DNA of 64,000 nt from Patagioenas fasciata (Eukaryota > Chordata > Aves > Columbiformes > Columbidae). Each line of letters opens with the position of its first letter. Position 1 is the first letter of the stretch. Where the stretch lies: contig NC_092524.1 in the NCBI RefSeq assembly GCF_037038585.1, forward strand, positions 47,329,001 through 47,393,000, read 5' to 3'. Made by a program: the position numbers and the translations under genes. Shown piece by piece: positions 40,101 to 52,800 of the stretch. A model generated the notes under the pieces. The model made no database searches and was not told the origin of the DNA. It worked only from the letters and a program-made list of their open reading frames with translations.

Positions 40101-41053
40101 GGATCCCCACTACTTGTCTGTCCTCCCTCAGCCCATCAATCAACAGCCAGCATCACACAGATTTAGCTGATGGGGGGAAAACTAGGTTCATCTGGTAAGG
40201 AGGAAGCAGTTATCCTTTGCAGGATCTGTGAACCTTTTGCCAGTAAACAGCCTCACCCATAGCACGAACAGCAGTGTCATATTTGGCCCCTCACTGGTCA
40301 TCTCAGCAGATGGCCAGGACAGGCCTGACCACAGGGGCTGGGCACCCCCAGGGGTGAAAAGCAGGGGGTACAGGTCATACCCCTCCACTCAGAGCCCTCG
40401 GAAGAGTTATGGCAACCGCTTAAGGTGAAACCTGATGCACTGGGTTTGCTTTTTTGACCATGGAGACTGGAGGCTGCTTCTTTGCACCTGGTTTCCTGTG
40501 CTATCTCATGACAGGTTATCTTGCAGTGATAATCTGAGGCCCTGGCCGGAGTGGGGTTTTAATACCAGCATTGTGTTTTGTCTGGAGCTCCCTTGACTCC
40601 TTTTGATCATGTTTTCAGGTTTATAGCCACGAAGTCTACCACTTCCTCTAGACAAACAGGAAGCTGAAACTCTAAACTGTACCTGTGACTCCAGCAGTTG
40701 GGGAGTTGGGGAAGTGACCAACTGTGACAAGGTTTGCAATGACATTTCATAATAAGATTGTGAGGGGCAATAAGAGCTGTCCTCCTGCATGGCTCTGGTT
40801 CGGCCAGAGCACGTGCTCTATGCTTGCCCTGTGAGGTCCTAAACAGTAGCACGACCAGGCTCTGAAGTGATGTGGTCCACTTTACCTGAGGAGAGGAATG
40901 GCGGTGACGAGGATGTGTACAACACAGGGTTTAGTGATGGCAGGCAGACAGATGGCACATGTGACAGGAAGCAGCAGAGGAATACAATGTCCACACAGGC
41001 CACCAGCTGAGCATTGTCAGAAAAGCATGTGAGCCCCTGCTTCTGCACGTCTG
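37130..41053 (-). CDS. NOXRED1: NOXRED1-like (NADP-dependent oxidoreductase domain-containing 1), partial and possibly decaying
   Basis: Three exons are recognisable. The first, 40886-41053, encodes LTCFSDNAQLVACVDIVFLC, matching part of the Rossmann NADP-binding region of this P5C-reductase-like family. The second, 38062-38275 (NAEWLVAFFYTAMNSSLWQG...CKNFVSKGFASSVTQEE), and the third, 37130-37421 (TFPWFDLTAAQMREFPFSQL, then stop), match the C-terminal part and join in phase. The exon expected between them (family WGANKG-type segment) and the N-terminal exons with the glycine-rich loop were not found. In the 40886 exon the frame drifts: after SHVPSVCLP the better family match, VVHILVTAIPLL, lies in another frame. 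The upstream frame read straight through still ends in phase 1 and could join the 38275 exon directly. The order and strand match human. It may be a shortened gene or a pseudogene. Confidence 0.6.
38903..39136. mobile_element. TA-flanked MITE-like DNA transposon, 234 bp
   Basis: The ends form imperfect inverted repeats: left CCTGTTTTGCCGAAAATAAG (from 38904) and right, read in reverse, CCTGTTTCCCCCAAAATAAG (to 39135). TA dinucleotides flank both sides (38901-38902 and 39137-39138). There is no coding capacity. TA duplication plus short inverted repeats suggests a non-autonomous Tc1/mariner-like element; the family name is not assigned. It lies inside the NOXRED1 locus. Confidence 0.75.
39380..39710. 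promoter_or_regulatory. GC- and CpG-rich patch inside the NOXRED1 locus, possible internal promoter
   Basis: This small CpG-rich block sits amid AT-rich DNA. On the minus strand an ATG at 39704 opens a 79-codon frame reaching a good donor (GTGAGT) just after 39467, in phase 1. That is the phase the NOXRED1 exon at 38062-38275 requires. It could be an alternative first exon and promoter; the peptide has no recognisable domain. Confidence 0.35.
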
Positions 41054-42234
41054 CTGCGATGGCCAGGAGAAAGGGACTCAAATGCCCACAGAACCAGCAC
41101 CTCTGGGCACTGGCAGTGTGGTTACCTGTGCTCTGCCACATGCAAGTGGAACACAAACCACTGCTCCCAGGCTGAGACTGCTGGCTGCCTGCCCAAGGTG
41201 GCACAGAGGGACTTTGGTTGCTGCCCATCACGGTTCCTGCACAGCAAAGGGCAGCAGCAGAGCTCCACACAGCAGGCAGCCTCTCTGCCAGAATCAAACA
41301 TGCAGCGCACTCCAGCTGTCTGGCCCCAGTTCATGAGGCTGTTTTAAAGCCTTTAGCAGAAACAACCGAGCCTTGGGACCTGGCTAGGTTTCAAGACCTA
41401 TAAAAAGCCATTTAATAATCCTTGCTTCCTCTCTGCCCTGAGATGATCAGAAAGAGGATTTTATTGTCCCAAGCATCTCCCTGGAGGACCATCCTCCCTA
41501 CTTGTCGTGTTTTGTATGAGTTTACGGGGTAGCTGACAGTTTGCAAGCGAACGGTTGCTGTAATGCTGCAGGCTGATCTCCTTTACTGGCTGGGTGTTCG
41601 GAGCCCTGCAAGAAGCTCAGCTGCTATGACTGACCCTGCAGCCATGAAATAAGGAGAGGGACATCTTCATTTCAGCACTGCTACTCATTTGGGGAGATGT
41701 TTTCTTTGTTGGGTGAATATTTAACCACCTGGAGTATCAGTCACCAACCAGGCTCTTGGCAAATGACAAGGAGTGTTTGGAAGAGCCACAAAAATGAGGG
41801 GGACTAAACTAAAACAGGCTTTAAACTAGCCAGCATCCAAATAACATGGTTAATGTCTCCCCTACACTCAGATGGGACTGGTAAATAAAAGCAAACAACT
41901 AAATTAAAGTGTGGTGGATGGTGTATTTCCAACAAAATAAATTTATTTTTTAAGACAGCATTCTCTGCTTCCCAATAAAAAGGTGGAGTTTCCATACCTT
42001 TAATATTTTTGGCAGAAAAACATTATTTAGTGAGTTCTGCCTGAAGTGCTATGAAAAAAAGTGCAGTTAAAAGTCCACATAAGTGCAGTCCCACTTCCAG
42101 GCCCAGGCTGGGGAGCACTCACTCAGACTCTTAGGGCACCTGATGGAAATATGGATACTGGAGCATCTCCAACCTGTAAAACGCTCAGGGCGGACTTATC
42201 AATTAAGTATCCAATGAGTGCAAATGAAGAAAAG
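41054..42234. other. Region upstream of the NOXRED1 Rossmann exon
   Basis: The missing N-terminal NOXRED1 exons would be expected here. I could not identify a glycine-rich loop on the minus strand. No other gene was recognised. Confidence 0.4.
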
Positions 42235-42500
42235 GGACCCAGACTCTTTTCAGCAGTACTCACTGACAACAAGAGTCAGTGGGCACAAACTGAAACACTA
42301 GAGTCTATCTGAAAACAATAAAACACCGTTTTATTGTGAAGGTGGTCAAATTCAGGAACGGCTTGCCCAGAGAAGCTGAGTCATCTCCAGCTGTGGAGAT
42401 ACTGAAAATCCAAACAGACACAGCCCTGGTCTGCCTGTTCCAGGTGACCCTGCTTGAACAGGATTGGACTAGATGACCAAGAGGTCCCTTTCAACATAAA
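42235..42500 (+). mobile_element. CR1 LINE 3'-end fragment, diverged
   Basis: Recognisable CR1 tail: GTGGGCACAAACTGAAACAC, GAAGGTGGTCAAATTCAGGA, TTGCCCAGAGAAGCTG-type block, ATTGGACTAGATGACC and AGGTCCCTTTCAAC, then AAGATTCTGTG. It is 5'-truncated and clearly diverged. A CAAA-rich tract follows it. Confidence 0.8.
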
Positions 42501-42920
42501 AGATTCTGTGAGGAAAAACAACAAACAAAAACTCCAAACAAACAAACAAGAAAAAACCCACACCAACAGAAAAAGCCCTGAGTGCACAGTGCAGCAGGGA
42601 GGCCGGAACCCAAACCTGCCCTCAGACTGCTCTCTCACCACAGGTAACCTTCACCTTTGCGTGACCACCCCTGCGGCAGCAAACTCTCCTACAACATTAC
42701 AATTAATTTATCTGTGCTGATGGCATTGAAGGTGTGAAGTAATGTACTACTGCAAGCAAAGCCACTCCATGGTGACACACACTGTGCTTTTCAGGACATG
42801 AGAAAACACCCTGCATACTCACTTTGAGGGAGGTGTGATAAATTGCACAGGATTAGCGCACAAAGTGACAAAGTGCTCAGTGAGGGAAGGAAATAAACAG
42901 CCCAAGGAGAAAGAGACGGC

Positions 42921-42926
42921 TTTATT
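42921..42926 (-). terminator. Candidate VIPAS39 polyadenylation signal (AATAAA)
   Basis: Minus-strand AATAAA about 880 nt after the VIPAS39 stop; it is the first canonical signal seen. Confidence 0.5.
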
Positions 42927-43801
42927 TAAGGAATTGAAGTGAGGTCTGGAAAGATGAAGCCAGCAGTTGCTTGAGGACTTGTGTTTCTGAGGAAGTGCAA
43001 TTCAATCCTTCCTGGCATAACACTCTCAAGACAAAATTGCTGCTGGGGCCAGCAGGTTTGTTCCAACTGAGAAGGGTCCCTCCTTGCTCTCCACCCAACC
43101 CAGCAGGGCTCTGACCAGCTCCACACTGGGTGCCTGTTCTTCCCTCATAAATGGATCTTCCCAGAGCTGCAGAGTGCCCGCACAAGGATACTGGCAGAAG
43201 CTGCTGTCCTGGCTCTCTGCAGGAGTTCATACACCACCTCTTTTCCCAGGGTGAGCCAGAACATACCAACCAAAAAAAATGAGCTCTGTGGTGCAGCTGG
43301 TCCTTTCCCCCAACGCACCCTTTGATACAGGGAGAACACACTCTAGTGGGCTTCCCTCCAGCCGGAGCCTTGACTGGGTGATGCCCAACCCAGCTTGAGT
43401 GTTACAGGGACTGGTCAGCACTGTCTGGTGGGGAGACCCATGAGCGTGATGGACCTGTTCCTCTCATGAGAATAGGCCCAGGCACCACCCAGGGCAAATG
43501 TAACCTTCTTGTGCCCAGCAATGTCCCTCCGTAAACAAAAGTGATGCCTGGCTCAAAGCCAAGTCAAAGGAAACTAGATTCCAAAAGAATCAACCCTAGT
43601 GGATCAGTACCATGGCTACATTGGAGCAGCTGCTTTCAAGCAGCCTGAATACCGCTGTCCCACAAGCCACGGGCACTCACTGTCACTGGTGAACATTGAT
43701 CATGCAATGAGTAGTAAGTTGCTCTGCCGGCACTGGACTGGGTTTTGCAGTTTCCTCTTTCACTGGCAAGGCAAAGGCCAAGCAGGCTGCTTCCCAGGTG
43801 C

Positions 43802-46800
43802 TCAGTTCTTCCATCGGATTTGCTAAAAGAGAGAACGAGACATGGCTAGCGTCAGTGCTGAACACAGATTCCTCAGGGGCCAAGTTAATGACTCCCAATC
43901 CCTGAGAAGGACAACTATGTCCAGAGGTGCTACTTCCATCAGTTTCACCCTTCATTCCTACACTGAATGCAACCCCAAACATAAGAATAGCTTCCCATCA
44001 GGGATAAAAAGCATGTAGGACAGCCATGCCCTTACACCTGATATATGGCCATTTCTGATGAGAGTCTCTGGAAGAAAAAGTAGGCGTTTCTTACCATGTT
44101 GTTGAGAATGCTGTTTATCTTCTCTTCATCTGCAGAGCCTCGCTCTACCTTGCATTTATACGCTGTCAGCTGGATGCGATCCTTCAGATCCCTATACGTC
44201 TAGATAAACAGCAAAACCAGTACCCAGCTGAGTGAAGAGGACACTTCCATAGTCAGATGGTGCCCTGTAGATGAGCAGGGTAACTCTTCAATTGCCCCTC
44301 AAGTTCCCACCACAACACAATTCCGCAGCACAAATGGTAGAAGCCACTCTCCTGGCTCACTTGCTTCCACTGGGAACTGTATCACTGCTCCCAGGCCACA
44401 GCAGTAAACAAACTGCACAGACACATGACAATAGCGGCACATGGCAGAGCAGGAAAGACAGGGAGAAAAAGCAGGCTCTTGTTCCATGTCTTCACACATG
44501 CAGCAGGGACCTACCTCAATGACAACATCATGGCACTTGTATTTGGTGGCGAGGTTCAACCGTGTCTCCACATCCTCCACCAGGCGCACATACTCCTGCA
44601 GCACCTGTGAGGGAAGGGAGAGCATCTCAGCTCTGTTCTGCAGGTACATCCTGCCTCGTTACATCACCCCAGTCACAAAGCCTTTCAAGATAGCTGGTTG
44701 CACAGACTTGACCCCTTCCTTCCCACTGCAATAAGTAATGAGGACAAGACAGCTCAGGACCCCAGAGGCAGTAAAATTTTGTTCACAAAGCTCAGAATCA
44801 TAGGCTACCTCATTCCTATAGATCGGGTTAGCCATTGCCAGCCAGATTAAGCATAAGAACAGCTAATGTAGCAAGAAAAGGTGGCAATGCACTGCGGGGA
44901 GAAAGCTGCCACACTGCTCTAGGTTTGCTGTCCCCTCTTGCAGTCAGACCCAGGACTCAGCCCTCACTACCACCCACCCATCCTGCAAATGCACAGGTCA
45001 CTCAGCTGAGGGCTGTGCCCTCCAGCAGCTTGACAAGCCGTTCTCCCACTCCCAGCTAGGAAGCAGCTCCCTTGGGGAATCATTCACACCTCAAATCCCA
45101 AAAAAGAGCAGGGGGACATAAGCAGCAATTCCTTGCACACCTGCACAGGAGCACTGTTCCTCTGCAAGATCTCCACCACCCGATGGAAGCCAATAGGTGC
45201 CTTCTTCTTGGTGTAGCCCAGCCAGTTCTGAAATGAGAGCCAAACCCTACGTTAATCCTAAAGGGCAATCCCTCCATCCACAAGAAAATGTTTTCCCTTG
45301 GTGCTGGCAAGGTACATCACCAGCCACCACATGCACCACTGGCAGAGCCTTTCAGGCAGTGGCTGGGCATAGGTTGGCAGCAAACCCTTTGGTGACAAAG
45401 CACGAGGGCAGCCCCCTTCTCTGACCTTGCTGCTGCAGCCAAGCCAGGCCCAGCAGAGGACTTAGGCAGGAAGAGGAACATACCACAACACCCTGCAGCA
45501 GAGGTGCTGGGCCCTGCTGAAATAAAACAAGTCTGTCTGGTAACTCCAGAACAAGCCAGCTATCAGTAGTAGATATCAGAACTTGGAACTGAGTCCCCAG
45601 CAAGACGTTCCACAGCTCACCTTGGTGGTGAAGAGGGCATCCACATCGTCCCAGGCTCGCAGCTTGGCACGGGCAGCCAGGGCAGTCAGCACATACTGCT
45701 TATCAGGAATCTGCAAGGCAGAAAGCTGCAGTCAGAGCACTAGCACAGCTCAGAAGGCCTGGGTGGGTTGGACAGGAATGGCATCTGCCCCCAGCCCCGT
45801 CAGGACCCACACCAACAGCCAGGTAAGGAGGTGAGGTGCTGCCTGAGGCCAGGGCCAGCACTGTAGAGAGCAGGAAGCAGAGATTTCCAAGTGCTGCTGC
45901 AGCCAGGGTACACTCAGTGAAAGCCTCCACATGGCTCCCCACTTGCCTTTCTAAGCCTCTAGAACGGCCCTGCTCAAGGAGAATGCCATGCCCCCCTCCA
46001 TATCTCAGTGCTGAGCCCCTCAAACTCCTCCTGCCCAGCCCCCTCACTAAATACAATTTGTCTGCCTGCATTTTCAGCTAGTGCTGCCACAACAGCAGGA
46101 GATTCACGTACCTTAAATGTTTTCTTCAGGTTAGCCGGGCTGCTGAATGTTCCCTACAGAGAGCAGACAAGTCAGTGTAAACTCAGCAAGGAAGGCCACG
46201 GGAGAGGTTCAGACACCTGTTGTAAGGCATTTGTCTCACACAGGGTAGAATCTCTCTAAGTTTCTACTGTTTTTTGCTCATGTCAGTGCCACAAGAGGAA
46301 ATGGCTGGCAGAAGAAAGCAACTATCCCACGCCATTAGCTCTCCAGTTTGGTTTCCCCTATATCTGTACCTAGTGCACCACCAGCACTTCCAAGACCTGT
46401 ATCACATACTGTTGGCCTCATGGGAATAAGGGCCAATTCTGACTCCTTGGATCCAGAAGTCAAAGACAGCTGTTTCTAGGAGGCAGGTCCCTGACAGGCT
46501 GTCCCAGGTTGAATGTCCCATCTTAGAGCATAAAACTCCAAACTGGTCCCAGATGGACAAGGGGAACTGGGTTCCTCCAGATCTGTCAGCAGGATGCAAT
46601 GTGACCTCCATCCCCTTCTTTCCTTAACGTGTCCCAGTTTAAACACCCCACATATTGAGGGCTACACAGATGGGATGTAACCCTTCTCTTCTCCCACATC
46701 ATCCTCACCTCAGCCTCTGTGTAGTGGTAGAAACAGGAATAGAAGAGGGTGGTCACTAGTGGCATGTTGAGAATTGAAGCTTTGCGAGGATATTTCTGAA

Positions 46801-49800
46801 ATATCTCTGACTGCCCAGCTGCCTCCAAGCGCCGATCATTGGCCTGTGGAAACAGGAAGACAGAAAGGCTGAACATGAGCCAGGGCAACTGCCCAACCCA
46901 GCTGCGGGGTAAAGACCTGGGGAGAGTGTTGTGATAGCAAGGCTCACACACAGCTTCAACATGCCATGAAGTCTTAGGTCTGGTATTTCACATGTGTCTG
47001 GCACAGCAGCTTAGTTAGCAGTTAAACTACAGTAGCCAGGGTAGGCTGGTTAGATCCAAAGTTGTATAAATTAGGGACAGAGATCTCACAGCTAGTCCCA
47101 GTCACCTCCTGACCAGCAAGGAAGATTTCATACCTCAATGATGATCTGTCGCTCCAACAGGGTATAATGGTCTTGGATGTGGGAGGTATCCTCAGCTGAA
47201 AATGGCAGCCTAGCCAGACACAGAGGAAGGAGACACTGTCAGCAGCTCTTAACACAGTACACTTAAAAGGCTGCTCTTCTCTACCAAACATGCTCCCCAC
47301 AGGCAGAGATGTAGAGAACACTTCCCATTCTCCTCAGCCTGAGTGGCTCCTGCCTCATTGCCCTCTCAAACTGGCTCTCTTCTAGACAGGCTCCAGAGAA
47401 GGAAAAATTATGTGGCATCTCTCACAGAACAAACTAAAGCTGGTGCTACCAATTTCTTTAAGTGTTTAGGTACCCAAGCTTTCACCCTTCACAACCTGAA
47501 GGGTCAATGATCAGAAGGTCTCTGAAGCAACTTTGTCTCCAAGTAAGCATCAAAAGCTGCTGGACTAGTGATCACTACAAATTCTTCCTCTTCGGTCTAC
47601 ATTGTGTCCACAACACCCCACTCCCACTGAGGCAAAACCAACATCAGCTCTCAAAATACATAAGCTGTGGCACTGGGACAGAGATCTGATTTTCTTCACT
47701 ACCACCTTCTGTGAAGCATCCACATCCCTCCCACCCTCTTGCATTTTTTCTTACCCAATGCAGCCTTTCAGAAATTCTCTCCTTTTTTCTACATCCTGGA
47801 TGTTCAAATGCTCTCGGTACTGGGACAGCTGGAGGGAGGGGAAAAGAAGCACAATCTGTTCCCACAGATTTGGGAGACACAGTACTCCAGAGGGCAAAAT
47901 GGGGATGCAAACCTCTTGCCTGACTATGAGACACCCTGCAGCCAGCCTCCCCCTACCCACTGTACTCCCTCTTCACTGAGGAAAGGGAGCTTCTGCTCCT
48001 GGGAATACTCACAGCAACTTCCTCAGTCCGGTCTAGGAACCTGCAAAAGGGAACGAGCAAGCATTTACTTGGAGGCAGGTTCCTATAAGTGTGCTTAGCC
48101 CCACCACAAAGCTGGGCAAGAGCCTCACCTCAGCAGATCTAGAAGCATCTTCTGCTCACCCGACTCTTTGAGGAAATGGATCAGATGACACAAGGCCACC
48201 TGCCGCACCTCCAGCTCCCGAAACAAAATCTCTGCAGGAAAAGAGATACATACAGGTGGGTAAAGTAAGTTAGCAGTACCAAGCTAGAGTGGGCTAAACA
48301 TGGTGTATGGAGTTGCAAGCCATTGGCAGGATTCAACCACCTTATCCCGTCTCAAAGGACAGTCTTAGAGGAAAGAGCTCAGAATAAGAGCCCATTCACT
48401 AGGCTGCCACCTGAATTCACAGCAGTGTGCTACCCCTATAGATTCATTTTCGTTCACCCCATCACTACCACTGCTTAAAGCTCCTCTCTGGGGCCTTTAC
48501 AGGCATCACCATTTCCCCTCCCATGTTACACTTGCTCAGTAAAGCAGCAATACCCCAGATGTTCTCTTTGTGACTTGCACCCAGTGAAAGAACTATCCCC
48601 TCTGCCCTTACCTGACACACTATAGAAACCCTGGCCCCAGTCACACTTACCCCTCCTTAGTGTCCGTTTCAGGAATATCAGGACCTGTGAGCACAGAGAG
48701 ACAGTTCTGAGCTGACCAGACCAGCCTTCACCAGAATGAAGACAGACAGCAAACTGGTCAAGGCCTGTGGAAGCTTTTGCAAAGGGCCTCTGAAGACACA
48801 GCTCTGAACTGAATTCTGCTACCCACTGGACATGGGACAAGCAGTAAGCCAGGGACACAGCTGCCTGGATGCCTGCCTAAGCTCCTGCTCTGGAGCTTAG
48901 AAAAGTGAGACCAAGATTTACAAAGAAAATCCTTTCCGTGAGAGATCCAAGGGCATAAAGGACGTGGATGAGGGAAGCTCTGAGGGTCCCATTTGATGCC
49001 TGATGCTTTAGAAGCCAAATAAACTGAAGAGGTCTCTCAAATCTTTTGTGCTGCAATGAACAGATTAACTTCAGCCTTCAAGAAGTTGCTGCAAAGGTCT
49101 ATAAGGCTGAAGGATCAGGTTCCTTGTTATTAACCTGGCATGAATTCTGTGAAGCATCAGAAAGCCAGCAAGAATATGGAACTTCTCAGTCTTAAGCTTT
49201 AACACTTTTCAGTAACTTCTTGATTTTAAGGAAAGAATAACACCCCATCTTGCAAAATCAGGTGGCCAACTGACTGCATTCACACAAGCTCCCTCTGTGG
49301 TGTCACCATGGAAGTCCTAGCCCTATATTGCCCCAGCAGGACTCACAGCTGTAATGACATTCCCATCATTCCCTGCCACAGCTTCATCCAAGAGCACCAG
49401 CTTGTCTTGCAGGGAGCGAAACCTCTCTAGAGAGCAGACCTGGAGATAGAGGAGGTATAAGTAGGTGTAGGGCATATCAGAAGTACTACCTATCATTCCC
49501 CCATAAGCCACTCCGCAACACGAGTAACTGCTCTCCCAACTAGCAGAGAACTTCTCATTTAGCTGAAACCATGTGCTCCATGATCCCAGCAAATCTGCCC
49601 ACAGGAGCTGCCAAGTTAGCACTCATGAGTGTCCAGGCTAGAACAGCAGACATTGCACATTCAGCACCAACACCCTTATAACAAGGCAAAACTTCCTCAC
49701 AGGCCACAAACCACCAGCCTTGAGAATAGGAAGGAGCTTTGTAGGGCCCTTTCCACAGAAGTTGTAAGACTCTTTCTCCTTTCTTCTTACTCTATAACTG

Positions 49801-52800
49801 TGGCCTCTCTCAGCCTTTAGTTCACCTCAGCCTTTGAGGAGACACATGCAGCATGAAACCACAAGCTCCCTGTGTGCTCACTGCAAATGGATGCAGCTGA
49901 GACTAAGAATCCAGCTCCAGTGTAACCAAGGTTGCTTCTTCCTCTCTTCATTTGCCACCAACTAAGAAAGGAAGTAAAGCCCCACACCCCCAGATTTTTT
50001 CCGTAAACCGAGCCCAAGGGAGCAGAAAGGGTAGAGAGGGACACAGTGGTACAGATACCTCCTTGTCAGAGTCTAGCTGAGGGGATGACTCAGGTAAAAA
50101 AATGCTACAAAACCGTGAAGGTCTCCTGTTACTCCTGAGCTGGTGTGATCCCAGCACTCTGCCACCTGGCAAGGCAGCAGACAGGCAAAGCACCCTCCCC
50201 ACTACATGCTGCAGACAGCACAGATCCCCTCCCTGCTCCCAGAACAGCCAGGAGTACTGGCAAGTGTGCAGCAACTTAGGACCACCCACCCTCCATCTCT
50301 TGCAAGCAGGTGGGAAAGTCCTTACCTTGCCCCTTTGCATCCGCCTGACTGTATCTCTGGGGCTCCAGTCACGGCTGTAATCCTGCCACAGGAAAAATAA
50401 AGAGCTCTCGAGCTGCAAGAGACTGCATCACGCCAGCAATTCCTAAGCTGCTTTCTACTTGTACTGGATCAGATTGATGGCCCACATGTGGCTTCTCAGA
50501 CTTACCATTCAGCTGCTACAAGAGGTTGTTAGTAGGATGTGTCCCTACAGTGTTCACGTGCAGATGCTGGGCCCTCAGACCCTGCATGATGGTGGGGACA
50601 GAAGCTGGAGGCTTAGATGTTAATGCAGTCTTTCTATTGCCTCAGTAAGGTCCCTCGTCATACCCTTTATAAGTGTACTTCAACAGATTGTCCTCCTTGC
50701 AAATTGTGCTGTTTTGACTGCAAATGAGTTAATTTTCTTCATGCAGTTAGAAACCTTTCTTTTTCATAGCTAGCACGGTCATTATTTGGACTTAGTTCAA
50801 GAACAAGAGATAAAAGCCTGAAAAAGAGTTAATGTTTTTTAATTGCTCTGGTCTGAGAGCCAAGGGCATTCTAAGCCCTTTGCCCACGGGTGTGAGGCAT
50901 CAAGGAAGGAGGGCATGGATGGGGCAGAGCTTGACTGACATCCAGACTGATCAATAAGAGTATTCCATCCCATTAGTGTCATGCTTCATATTTAAGGAAA
51001 CTTGGGATCTTCTGATCTCTCTCTCATGTTCTCTTTTCTTTGCTCTCTTTATTGGAGCCAGAACAGTTTGAGGGACTTCTCTTTGGGACTTTCTTTAGTT
51101 TGGCCTTTCACCATCCTCCCATTTGCAGAGGCCTCTGGGCCCTTCTGGCTTTTCACTCTATTCTCTCTCTGGGATCGGCTGTTGGCACCAGGTGCTGCTT
51201 CCTGGGACTGGCTGCTCAGTGTGGATGGAGTTCATGACAAATTGCATCGAGTATCTTTTATATTCTATTCTATTTCTATTATATATACACATATTTACTA
51301 GTAGTGTATTAGTATTTTTTCTTATTGAACTGTGTTTATCTCAGTCTAAGTTTCTCCCCTTTTGATTCTCTCCCCTGTTTGGGGGGTGGAGAGGAGGGTG
51401 AGTGAGCAGCTATCATGGTTATATTGCCAGCTCAGGTTAAACCACGACACAAATTGAAGCTCCGATGTTGCTTTCACAAGGACAAACAGAATACATGCAA
51501 AACTGAGAAACCCAAAACTGAGGGAGGAGTCAATTTCTAGTTACAATTTGGACAGACTTCTGCTGGTGAGCCTTCCACAGCAGTGTGGAAACCACAGGGA
51601 CAACAGCCTCATGCAAGTGCCTGGAGAGTTGCACAGGACTAGTACAATGTGACAAGAGCACTGAACCCTGTAGCTAGACCATCTGAAGTAATATGCTACC
51701 ACTGCTGCAACAACCAGAGTTCTTTCCCTGCAGACACCACATTCTGGAAGCATTGGATAAGATGTGGTGGTGGCCTGAACCACTCCTGAACTCAGACTCC
51801 AAGAAGGCATCTGAGTCTTTGTGAGGCACTCAAGCCAGTGCCTGTAATTCAGTCTTCTGCCTCAAAAGAGCCAGAAAAAGTGAGTAACCAGAACAAGCTG
51901 TGAGGTTATTGAATTTTAAATTCATTGAAAGCTTACTGAAAGCCCAAGTCTCAGTAAAAAAAGGGCTGACCCAGTCCTACTAGGGGACAACTGTACATAA
52001 GTCTCTCAAGTCAATGTCTAGCTGAGTGTCAAATGTCCTGAGCACCAGGGTTCTCTGCAGCACCTCTGGCCAGAGGTAGCTCCTCAGCCTGTCACTGTCA
52101 GAGGTGCCACTAACTATCCCTTCATTGTTCCACCCCACTTAACAATACTCCTACCTGTTCTTAAAGGACTGTACCACCCTTCTCCTTCCTGCTCCCCCGC
52201 CCCTGCAGGCACAACACAACAGGGCACGCTTATTTCTCCTGCTGTACTTTCAGGAAGTGCTGCCTGTTAGGTTAGGTGACTAATGGCTAATCAACATAAA
52301 CTCGACAACCTGGTGAGGATCAGATGGCCAAGGACAGGTGGAGAAAACTCAGTAACCTAATCAGTGCAATCTGAGCACACTGACTTGGCCACTCAGTGTC
52401 ACCATCAAATGAGACAGATTAGGTCATTATCTGTTGTGTAAAACCCTCCAAGATGAGTAAACAAAAAAAAACTTTCTCCAAACACCATGCAACCCTACAG
52501 AGGTACAGGACTTAGTATGAGACGCAGGGGAAAGATGTCCTAAGAGGATTTTGTAAGTGTGTGAGGTTTGTTAGAGAAGTTTATGGGAAAGACAAAAAGC
52601 AGGGAATGGTGCGGAGTCCAGTTGGAGGCCAGTATCTAGTGGAGTGCCTCAGGGGTCAGTACTGGGGCCAATATTATTCAATATATTCATTAATGATTTA
52701 GACGAGGGAATTGAGTGTACCATCAGCAAGTTTGCTGATGACACTAAGCTGGGAGGAGTGGCTGACACGCCAGAAGGCTGTGCTGCCATCCAGCGGGACC

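Noticed and set aside
41461-41640. Minus-strand segment with LQHYSNRSL and IQNTTS as a possible NOXRED1 N-terminal exon
   Set aside because: The resemblance is faint, there is no in-frame ATG and borders are unclear; not enough to annotate.
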